From Halisarca cf. caerulea (taxonomy: Eukaryota > Porifera > Demospongiae > Chondrillida > Halisarcidae), in NCBI GenBank assembly GCA_963170055.1, contig CAUJGJ010000179.1:2218401-2282400 (forward strand): a stretch of 64,000 nucleotides of DNA, in the 5' to 3' direction. How positions within the stretch are numbered: the first letter of the stretch is position 1; the number at the start of each line of letters is the position of its first letter. A program made the translations under genes and the position numbers. This document shows positions 55,012 through 64,000 of this stretch, in pieces. Below the pieces are notes generated by a model that was not told where the DNA came from, ran no database searches, and was given only the letters and a program-made list of their open reading frames with translations.

Positions 55012-58000
55012 ATGGTGGGTTGGAGCATGAAGTTTAGATACACGTGTGGTTGGTATAATCTTGTGTAATCTCACTCCTTTTCCCATAAATTGCAGAATAT
55101 TTCACGTACTGTACCTGCTCAGCCCGTAACACCAAAGGAAAAGCGAAAAAAGCCCAAATTACCTCATTTAGAAGACTTCCTTGCAAGTCGAGACTACACG
55201 GGTGCTTTGACTTTGCTGGAGGTACTATCTATCTACGTGAACGTTTTATTGTTAGTGGCTTAGCTGCATCGTGGACACGTTTTGATACATTTTGTATTAA
55301 TATATTATAACTTAGGCTAATCTGACTCAGAGAGTCATTATTTTTTCATAGATATATAATCCCTTCTATTATCTATGTTTTTATTCAGTACCATTATGAC
55401 TTAGTCTCGCATAGCCAGACCATTCCCCGAAGAAATGGAGGGAGAGTGGTCTGGCCACGCGTGACTAATTCTGACTTTGTGCTTCATTGGGTATCTCATT
55501 ACCATAGTATCTGTACATGAGTGCATGTTAATAATGATTGATTGATGTAGTCGTGTTTTCTACCCTTTTGAAGTTTGTGAGGAGCACGGGCAAAACAGTC
55601 ATTGAAGACACAAACCAATGGGTGGCATATTGCGCGTTTCACCTTGGTGATTATATGAAGGCTAAGAAGGTTTGCTAGCTGGATGGTTGTGCACTCAACC
55701 TTTGGTTGATATAGTGAATTGTTGTAGGAATATGAAGAACTGACAAAGCAAGATGGCTGCCATCCGGACGTGTGGTGTAACCTTGCTGTTTGCTATTTTT
55801 ATCTGGGAATGTACAGGGAGTCTCAAGAGGCAGCAATGAAAGGTTGTTGTACAGATCATGAGAGATAATAGATCAGCTGGTGGGTTTTGTGTGCATGGTC
55901 TTGCTGTTCTCATCTTGTGTAGGTCCAAAAGGCAGACTACAAAACAGGCTTCTCTTCCATTTGGCTCATAAAGTATGCATGTGATCTTTTAAAACATCTT
56001 TTGAATGTGCACTAGTTTGGTCTGTTGTGTACAGTTTGGTGATGAGTCCCAAGTCATTCATTTCCATAAAAGTTTGCAAAACATTGTTGAAGATCAGGTA
56101 TGTGTACATATTCCTATCTTGAAACAATCTTTTGTTGTCATTGGTGTTGCCCATGGTAGTTGAGCCTAGCTGCAATGCATTACTTGAGAACACACTATCA
56201 AGAAGCCATTGATGTTTACAAAAGGCTGCTTTTGGACAGAAGGTGAGTTTTGCATGCAGCAACATTTGAACTTCAGATTACAATCTTTTCTCGTGTTTAG
56301 GGAACTGCTGGCCCTCAATGTGTATTTAGCCATGTGTTATCACAGGCTGGACTACTATGATGTCTCACAGGAAGTATTGTCGAGCTATGTTCAAATGCAC
56401 CCAGACAGCACTGTTGCCATAAACCTCAAAGCATGCAATTACTACCGACTGTTTAATGGCAAAGCTGCTGAAGTAGGTACTGTACACCTGTGGGCTTCCA
56501 AATAGCGGCTGAGATGATTGCAACTTTTTTGTCGTAGGCTGAGCTAAAAGGACTTCAGGAGACGATTTCATCATCGTTTCAATTTGCTAAAGATCTCATT
56601 CGACACAACTTGGTAGGATGGAGTATATGATATTTGGTTCATGGTTGTTCAAAAATAGTTTGTTTAAACAGGTAATATTCCGAGATGGTGAAGGGGCTTT
56701 GCAGGTATTTCCTTCTCTTGTGGGAGTCATTCCCGAAGCAAGATTAAATCTTGTGATCTATCACTTGAGACAAGGTAGAGTTTTACTGTGTGTCATGTGC
56801 GTGTCATGTGATCTATCGGTAGGGTTTTTATCTATGTGTCATGTCCTGCCACTCACACTTCTGTGCACCCACAGATGACATCAAGTCAGCATACAAGTTA
56901 ATCAAAGATGTGGAGCCCAGCTCCCCACAGGAGTACATCCTCAAAGCTGTTTGTAATGCAGCTATAGGACAGGAAACTAACTCGGTAGGTTACCAAATTC
57001 TGAATTCATCAATCTGTTTACTTAGTCTTTGACATTTGAATTGTGCAGAGGGAACTTTTAAAACTGGCCCAAAATTACTACCAGCTTGTTGGCAGTGCAG
57101 CATCAGAGTGTGGTAGGGAATGCTTACTGATCACCTGTCCTGTGTGTGTGTTTTCTTGTAAATGCATGTCATGTGGTGCACGACCAACTTATTCTGTAGA
57201 TACAATACCAGGACGCCATTGTATGGCTTCATGTTACTTTCTGCTGAAGCAGTTTGAAGATGTTTTAATATACCTTAATTCTATCAAGGTTTGTCCTAAA
57301 GAAGATTCTATCAAAGGACGTTTGAATGCACTCTTTCTCTTTCTCTTTCTTTTTCACACGCGCAGAGTTACTTTTACAATGATGACACTTTCAACTTCAA
57401 TTTGGCCCAAGCAGCTGGTGCCACTGGAAACTTCCAGGAAGCCGAGGAAGTGCTGCTCCTTGTGCAGTCTGAGAAAGTCAAACAAGATTTTGTATACATA
57501 TCTTGGCTGGCAAGATGCTGTGAGTGTGCGAATTGAGTCTTCTAGAGAATATCCTTTAGTAGATTCCTTTTACAACCAGTTATCATGAACAGAAAACCAG
57601 AGCAAGCATGGGAGCTGTACCTGAAGATGGAAACATCTGCTGATTCCTTCAGCCTCCTCCAGCTGATAGCAAACAGCTGCTACAAGGTGAAAATGGCTCT
57701 ATATGTGTTTTTGAAAATGTATGATTTTCTACTTGTGTCTGCAGATGGGACAATTCTTCTTTGCTGCTAAAGCTTTTGATGTCCTTGAAAAACTAGACCC
57801 TAACCCCGAGTACTGGGAAGGAAAACGAGGAGCCTGCATTGGGCAGTTCCAGCTGGTCATAGCTGGGAGGGAACCAAGGTATTCAATATGCTTTGTAGTT
57901 AACCTGATTGACATGAATCAGTGTGGTCATGTTTCACCATGAAGGGAAACACTTCGAGACATTGTCCAGATACTGCAAGAAACAGCCAACTCACAATCTG

Positions 58001-58098
58001 AGCTTATCATGGTGGCTATTAAGAAATGGGCAAAGGACAATAAGTTTCCAATATCTGGGGCTGCTAGAAGAGATCAACACCCTTTGTCCAACATTTGA
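55012..58098 (+). CDS. IFT56: IFT56 / TTC26 (DYF-13), intraflagellar transport
   Basis: IFT-B complex subunit needed for delivery of motility proteins. About 565 aa; human 554. Exon 1 (55012-55014) is only the ATG followed by GTGGGT, inferred from phase and from similarity of MNIS to the family start. Then 55096-55221, 55574-55669, 55728-55842, 55923-55972, 56035-56097, 56160-56242, 56301-56472, 56538-56612, 56672-56774, 56875-56984, 57049-57112, 57200-57288, 57366-57519, 57580-57686, 57745-57878, 57945-58098. TPR-rich throughout: [117 protein letters not shown], tail IKKWAKDNK. Total in frame. Confidence 0.94.
55400..55465. repeat. Palindromic repeat in an IFT56 intron
   Basis: TAGTCTCGC...CCAGACCATTCCCC and GGGAGAGTGGTCTGG...GCGTGACTA arms. 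Related to the inverted repeat at 31597-31675. Confidence 0.75.
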
Positions 58099-58391
58099 GA
58101 TGATTATTGTAAACTGTACTGTGCAAACTCATTTTGTGTGTTAGCAGGCCCACCATGATGTAAGACTTTGCATGATCTCATTTTTTTTGATAAATTTGTG
58201 GGTTGGGCTCAGAGGTGCATGTGTCTCTGATTTCAAACTATAAAACCTTGACCAGACATTGTTCATGCATATGGTTGCTGTCTTGTACAGATAACAAAGC
58301 AAGATTAACTAAGTTTCAGATTTTCACAACACAACAAATACATGATCTACATACAATAATATTATACATGTCCCACAAAATCAAATAACAA

Positions 58392-61300
58392 TTAGTTATG
58401 GAATCCTGAGGTTGGAAAGCTGTGATCTCTCAAGTCCATTACTACACTCTCTAAAGAAGAAAAGTCATCTTTTGCTAATCCTGCTTTGGATAAAACACTC
58501 AGTTTGTCTCGAACCATTGCCCTTGGGATTATGGGGAGCATTGGTAACAACAGAATTGTGCTGGGCAACTGTTGTAGAATCTACTCACCAAATAAAATCA
58601 TCAACTGTTCCCTTGGCAACTAAGTAATAAATGTTGACTAGCTGTCTCTGTCCAATCCTGTGAGCCCTGTCCTCTGCTTGGATCATAATCTACAATATAA
58701 ATTGTGTGCAGGTGGATCAAAGGTTGCATTAGCAAAGCTATCTCCCTTTGAAGTTCAGTGCATGAGACCTAAGCCTGGTTGAGGCTACACAACATCCAGG
58801 GACTTACCCCTGGATTCCAGAACAGCTCAGCAAACACAACAGTAGAAGCAGCTGTCAAAGTGAGCCCTGTATATGAACACTGTGATGAAATAGGACTGTG
58901 TACAACTTTGGAGTGTCCAGCAACTAACCAGCATTAGCAGTGGTTATAGAGAGAAGGGCTACAAGGCAAGACTGATCGTGTTGAAACTTGTCACAAAGTT
59001 CCTGCCGTGCCTCAGGAGTAGTACGGCCATCAATGCAAATGTAGCCAAGACTCTAGATAGAGAAGTGTACCATATAACATTTAACACATGTTAAATGAAG
59101 GACACTTTTTACCTTAGCTTGAAGGCTAGCCCTTAGGCTATCCATCATAACACGATGATGAGCAAACACTATAATCTTCTGACAATTCTCCACTTTCTCG
59201 ACAATGTATTCCCTGTGAATGCAACAAGGATATATGCCCAGTTAAGGGTGCAATTGGAAGGTAAGTTTAGCACATAAACACCCACTCAACAGCTGATAGC
59301 TTCAGCTTAGCAGTCCATTCATATAAAGACAAAAGATTTCCCCTTTGTTCAAGTTGCTGCATGTGACAATAAGAACATGACCACACAAAAGTACATTAAG
59401 AACAGTGGCTACCTTGAGTGTGGAAACATGGTCTAAGTGAGTCTTCATTTGTTTCAGTTCTTTACAATTGGCTATGAGATGTTCTATAGCGACCACCTGA
59501 CGTATCTTGTCAGGTAATTGATCCATAACATGTTGCTTCAAACGTCTGCACAGGATCAGTAACAGAAGTGAGGCTTAAAGGAATAAAACAGCCATTTTGT
59601 TAGCCAAACCTGATCATGATCTTCTGTTCTAGGTACATTTGAAGCTCAGACATGTGCGACGATCCACTGAAGTCCCAACCAAAAGGTGTCTACAATGCCA
59701 AAAGCACAAACAAGTGGAACAATTGCTGTGCCCTCCACTGTTAACTATGGAAGGCAAACAGTACTGTCTGCAGTAAACAATGCTGTTGACATTGTTTACA
59801 GCAGCAACATTAATGTTGGGGACCCCGTAAAACCCGGAATGGCAGGAAGGGAATGGGGATTGGGGAATGAGGAGTGGGAATGTCCATATTGTGGTTGTAT
59901 TTCCAGTGAGACAGAAACTTTGATGCATAAACCAGTGCAAAGACTATTTCATACAAATTTGTGTCTTTTTCTGCATGTGTTGTTCATTATGGCTTATGGA
60001 GAATGTTGTAGTCTACCTTTTTGCTGAACACAACCAATTTGGGTGAACTGGAAGATTTCCAATGGCTGAATGTACACACAAATAAATTTTGGCTACTGAG
60101 CATATGCAGACAAACAGAGATTTTCACTGTTCACCTCACTAGGTGGGACTTGCTCTGGCTCACCCCAATTTGGTGTACTTAAAGGGCATTGATGAAAGTG
60201 ATTGTGAGGAAAGTGACATATTATAATCACGCCTCCAAAAATTGGTTTCCATTGTGTTCAGTGGAAAGTTAGACTACAGCATTCTCTGTAAACCATAATG
60301 AACAACACATACAGAGAAAGATACAAATTTGTATAAAATGATATTTGCACTGGTATACACATCAAGGTTTCTGTCTCACTGGAAATACAACCACAATATG
60401 GACATTCCCATTCCGGGTTTTACGGGGGTCCCCTTATGTTGCCAAGAATACAAAGTGTACTAAAACAATGCTATTACAAATAAACAATTCTGTCAACAAG
60501 CGTTAAAGTAATTTTGTCAACAAAAAACAATCTTGTCAAAAGTAAACAATGTTGTCACAAGTAAACAATCCTGTCACAAGTAAACAATCCTGTCAATGGT
60601 GTACAAAGCGGTCCAGAGACTACTTGCCTGTACTCCACTACAGACAGTCAAAACTCACACTTTTTCCATTGCAATATCTCAGCCCAAAGTCTACATAGGA
60701 CATGCCAAAGGACCTGTCAATTGCATTCAGTTGAGTGTAGAGTTCCAGAGGTCTTGAAAGAGCTGGTGTTCCAGAAAGTAGCAATACTCTGCTGGCAGAC
60801 TGTCATACAACCACAAACATCACTTATCTACTTGCGCACAACGCTACACCACATGTACACAATGCTAGAACACATACACTACATACCACATGAGGGACCT
60901 GTACACACCAATACCACACGAGGGACCTGTACATACCAATACCACACGAGGGACCTGTACACACCAATACCACACGAGGGACCTGTACACACCAATACCA
61001 CAAGAGGGACCTGTACACACCAATACCACACGAGGGACCTGTACACACCAATACCACACGAGGGACCTGTACACACCAATACCACACGAGGGACCTGTAC
61101 ACACCAATACCACATGAGGGACCTGCACACACCAATACCACAAGAGGGACCTGTACACACCAATACCACATGAGGGACCTGTACACACCAATACCACACG
61201 AGGGACCTGTACATACCAATACTACATGAGGGACCTGTACACACCAATACCACACGAGGGACCTGTACATACCAATACTACATGAGGGATTTGTACACAC

Positions 61301-64000
61301 CAATACCACACAAGGGACCTGTACACACCAATACCACATGAGGGACCTGCACACACCAATACCACATGAGGGACCTGTACACACCAATACCACACGAGGG
61401 ACCTGTACACACCAATACCACACGAGGGACCTGCACACACCAATACCACATGAGGGACCTGTACACACCAATACCACATGAGGGACCTGTACACACCAAT
61501 ACCACACGAGGGACCTGTACATACCAATACTACATGAGGGACCTGTACACACCAATACCACACGAGGGACCTGTACACACCAATACCACACGAGGGACCT
61601 GTACACACCAATACCACATGAGGGACCTGCACACACCAATACCACAAGAGGGACCTGTACACACCAATACCACATGAGGGACCTGTACACACCAATACCA
61701 CACGAGGGACCTGTACATACCAATACTACATGAGGGACCTGTACACACCAATACCACACGAGGGACCTGTACATACCAATACTACATGAGGGATTTGTAC
61801 ACACCAATACCACACAAGGGACCTGTACACACCAATACCACATGAGGGACCTGCACACACCAATACCACATGAGGGACCTGTACACACCAATACCACACG
61901 AGGGACCTGTACACACCAATACCACACGAGGGACCTGCACACACCAATACCACATGAGGGACCTGTACACACCAATACCACATGAGGGACCTGTACACAC
62001 CAATACCACACGAGGGACCTGTACATACCAATACTACATGAGGGACCTGTACACACCAATACCACACGAGGGACCTGTACATACCAATACTACATGAGGG
62101 ACCTGTACACACCAATACCACACAAGGGACCTGTACACACCAATACCACACGAGGAACCTGTACACACCAATACCACAAGGGACCTGTATTATGGAGTAC
62201 GGTAGTACTCCATATGTAGGATTGACACGGAAAAACATGGCCGCCATACATTAGCGCAAATTTTGTTTTCGTCCGAAAACTAACGATGCAGTACAGTTAG
62301 TAGCATTTAGAAGTTATATTGGTGCCTTTTGACACACTAGCTATAAAATGAAGTAGTTAAAACCCTTCGTAGGCCAATTTCTTTAAAGAACTTTGAAGTT
62401 TTAGACGAAAATGTATGGCTACGCAACACCAGTACCATTTTAAGATTATTCTTCTTCTTCTTCTTCTTCTTCTTCTTCTTGTCGTTTTTTCAAACTGAGC
62501 TACAGGTCGCCATGAAGGGTCCAGAGGTCTCATCTTTCGCCAGTGAGCTCTGATTGTTAGTTCAAAGTGCCTTTTGTAGGTTTTGAAGCAGCACCTACAC
62601 TTCTAAAGCAAGAAAAAATTTATAGGCAAATCCCATACATTAGCCAGATCAGCCATTTTCAGATCAGCGAAATGGCTATGCGAGACTAGACGTACGTACA
62701 CAAGGTCTGTACTTCAATGATCGTCGACTTCAGCGCTCTTTTCGTTCGAGCATTTGTTACTAGATGGGTACATTGATATTAGTCAGGCAACTACATAGAT
62801 TTCTAGTTTCTTTATCTTACAAGATTTGATCGTGTTCCTTCTCAACTGCAGTGGAAACTGTGATCTATTCAAGCAACCGTTTTGCTACAAAAGGAAAAAA
62901 ACGCACAAACAAGGGTGTATAAAAACCATTTTAAAATGGTAAAAGGATGTAGGATTGACACAGGATCGTGCAAAAAGCCATTATCAAAAAAGGATTCTCC
63001 AAAAACACTTGGAACAAGGGTAAGTTGCAAAACCGGTACAGGGCTAGGTGGGCAAAGGGCAAGACAGGCATATGGCTAGACGAGCATAGGGCTACACATA
63101 CATGAGGTTAGACGGGTATAGGGCTAGACAGAGTTTAGTTGGACTGAGTGTACACTGTGCAAATTCCTACATCCCGCAGCACATATGTACTGTATAATGT
63201 GCTGCACATGCGGGATGTAGGAATTTGCACAGTGTGCACTCAGTCCAACTAAACTCTGTCTAGCCCTATACCCATCTAGCCTCATGTATGTGTAGCCCTA
63301 TGCTTGTCTAGCCCTATGCCTGTCTTGCCCTTTGCCCACCTAGCCCTGTACCGGTTTTGCAACTTACCCTTGTTCCAAGTGCTTCTGGAGAATCCTTTTT
63401 TGATAATGGCTTTTTGCACGATCCTGTGTCAATCCATCATCCTTTTACCATTTTAAAAATTAATGGTTTTTATACACCCTTATACACACTAATACCACAT
63501 GAGGGACCTGTACACACCAATACCACATGAGGGACCTGTACACACCAATACCACGAGGGACCTGTACACACCAATACCACAAGAGGGACCTGTACACACC
63601 AATACCACATGAGGGACCTGTACACACCAATACCACACGAGGGACCTGTACACACCAATACCACATGAGGGACCTGTACACACCAATACCACATGAGGGA
63701 CCTGTACACACCAATACTATACGAGGGACCTGTACACAGTAACAGTGGACAAAGACAATTTATGTTAAGGATATGACAAAGAACTAACCTTGAGCAAAGG
63801 GAGAATTGATTTACAGCGTGCAGTTTTGAAATTCTTCAGGAAATGAGACTCGTCCTAAAGACAAGATAATACAACAATAATGGAATCGGCAAACAAGAAG
63901 TGGGTTACTTACCGTAATAATAACCTTAAAATTACATGCTTTTAAGCAGTCAGACATTTTCACTCCCAGGTCATAACTTGTGATGATGACATTGTGAGAG
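58392..64000 (-). CDS. SMARCAL1: SMARCAL1/ZRANB3-type annealing helicase, 5'-partial
   Basis: SNF2-family fork-remodelling ATPase. Exons on the minus strand, entering from the right edge: 64000-63913 ([15 protein letters not shown]), 63854-63789 (motif [16 protein letters not shown]), 60799-60659 (motif [29 protein letters not shown]), 59689-59610 ([20 protein letters not shown]), 59545-59413 ([20 protein letters not shown]), 59356-59286, 59212-59113 ([20 protein letters not shown]), 59052-58929 ([19 protein letters not shown]), 58866-58808 ([11 protein letters not shown]), 58689-58589 (motif [13 protein letters not shown]), 58521-58392. Phases agree throughout. The N-terminal HARP or NZF/PIP region that separates SMARCAL1 from ZRANB3 lies off the window. 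The [14 protein letters not shown] context slightly favours SMARCAL1; DFSGSS and [10 protein letters not shown] also occur in ZRANB3. The 2.99-kb intron holds the 28-bp minisatellite and a giant foldback. Confidence 0.9.
59818..60433. mobile_element. Inverted-repeat DNA element in a helicase intron
   Basis: Left end GGGGACCCCGTAAAACCCGG (59818) and right end CCGGGTTTTACGGGGGTCCCC (60413-60433) are complementary. Inner arms also pair (GTGGTTGTATTTCCAGTGAG with CTCACTGGAAATACAACCAC) for about 170 bp each. No ORF; foldback or long-TIR MITE. Confidence 0.85.
60892..62190. repeat. 28-bp minisatellite, about 46 copies, with 504-bp higher-order unit
   Basis: Unit GAGGGACCTGTACACACCAA plus TACCACAC, 28 bp. 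Rare variants (GGGATTTGTACAC at 61287 and 61791; ACACAAGGGACC just after) recur exactly 504 bp (18 units) apart. It gives a 413-codon spurious minus-strand ORF. Confidence 0.95.
62191..62910. other. Non-coding intronic stretch with TTC microsatellite
   Basis: Helicase intron sequence with no gene seen. Contains (TTC)n at 62447-62479 and a small TACGGTAGTA palindrome at 62208. Confidence 0.6.
62911..63481. mobile_element. Giant foldback element, about 270-bp arms
   Basis: AAGGGTGTATAAAAACCATT at the left edge pairs with AATGGTTTTTATACACCCTT at the right edge. Matching continues inward (TTTTGCACGATCCTGTGTCAAT, AGTTGCAAAACCGGTACAGG, ACTGAGTG, TTCCTACATCCCGC) to a spacer of about 25-30 bp near 63195. 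Arms differ by scattered substitutions. The 28-bp minisatellite resumes directly at its right edge. Confidence 0.9.
63482..63736. repeat. Second block of the 28-bp minisatellite
   Basis: Nine copies of the unit seen at 60892-62190, separated from that block by intronic sequence and the giant foldback. Confidence 0.95.

Noticed and set aside
60824..62065. 413-codon minus-strand ORF ([17 protein letters not shown] repeats)
   Set aside because: Artefact of the 28-bp array; several frames are open and it lies in an intron of the helicase gene.

Overview
The window is intron-rich nuclear DNA of an animal. It holds about 17 protein-coding genes, all recognised as orthologues of metazoan genes and none bacterial. 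Exons are 50-370 bp and most plain introns are only 40-150 bp. Other introns are swollen by minisatellites, GT/AC microsatellites, foldback elements and MITE-like elements. Conventional PKC, SMURF, NEURL2-type, survivin and four motile-cilium genes point to an early-branching metazoan with ciliated cells. A demosponge is my best guess from the compact, tandem-repeat-laden architecture; this is inference and is not proved by any single feature. One 200-base run of N (31001-31200) marks an assembly gap.

Layout. 1-10 kb: a Parkin-like gene (+) that ends before its catalytic RING2, then a complete conventional PKC (+). 10-21.5 kb: a CLEC16A homologue (+) with a huge in-frame acidic heptad repeat, converging on a TBC1D25-like RabGAP (-). 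21.5-30 kb: NPRL3 (+), TMEM186 (-), KDEL receptor (+), RPL11 (+), a PDZ/ankyrin protein of unknown identity (+) and survivin/BIRC5 (+). 30-31.7 kb: a decayed LINE broken by the gap. 31.7-44.3 kb: CCDC96/CFAP184 (-), TK1 (+), NPLOC4 (-), CFAP52 (+), ATG12 (-). 44.4-58.1 kb: SMURF (+), DRC3 (+), NEURL2-like (-), IFT56/TTC26 (+). 58.4-64 kb: a SMARCAL1/ZRANB3-type annealing helicase (-), running off the right edge.

Reconstructed exon chains give open frames of near-human length for PKC (677 aa), RPL11 (176), KDELR (212), TK1 (219), NPLOC4 (590), CFAP52 (616), SMURF (746), DRC3 (524) and IFT56 (565). That supports the exon boundaries given here. Two introns use GC-AG ends and one, in DRC3, looks like a U12-type AT-AC intron.

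How the genes relate. Six head-to-head pairs have start codons about 40-115 bp apart, so they probably share bidirectional promoters. Several tail-to-tail pairs stop within 3-150 bp of each other. All four ciliary genes have an RFX X-box-like motif just upstream of the start. Autophagy/mitophagy and nutrient-signalling genes (Parkin, CLEC16A, TBC1D25-like, NPRL3, ATG12, SMURF) are concentrated here. Many genes match loci on human chromosomes 16p and 17, suggesting retained ancient linkage.
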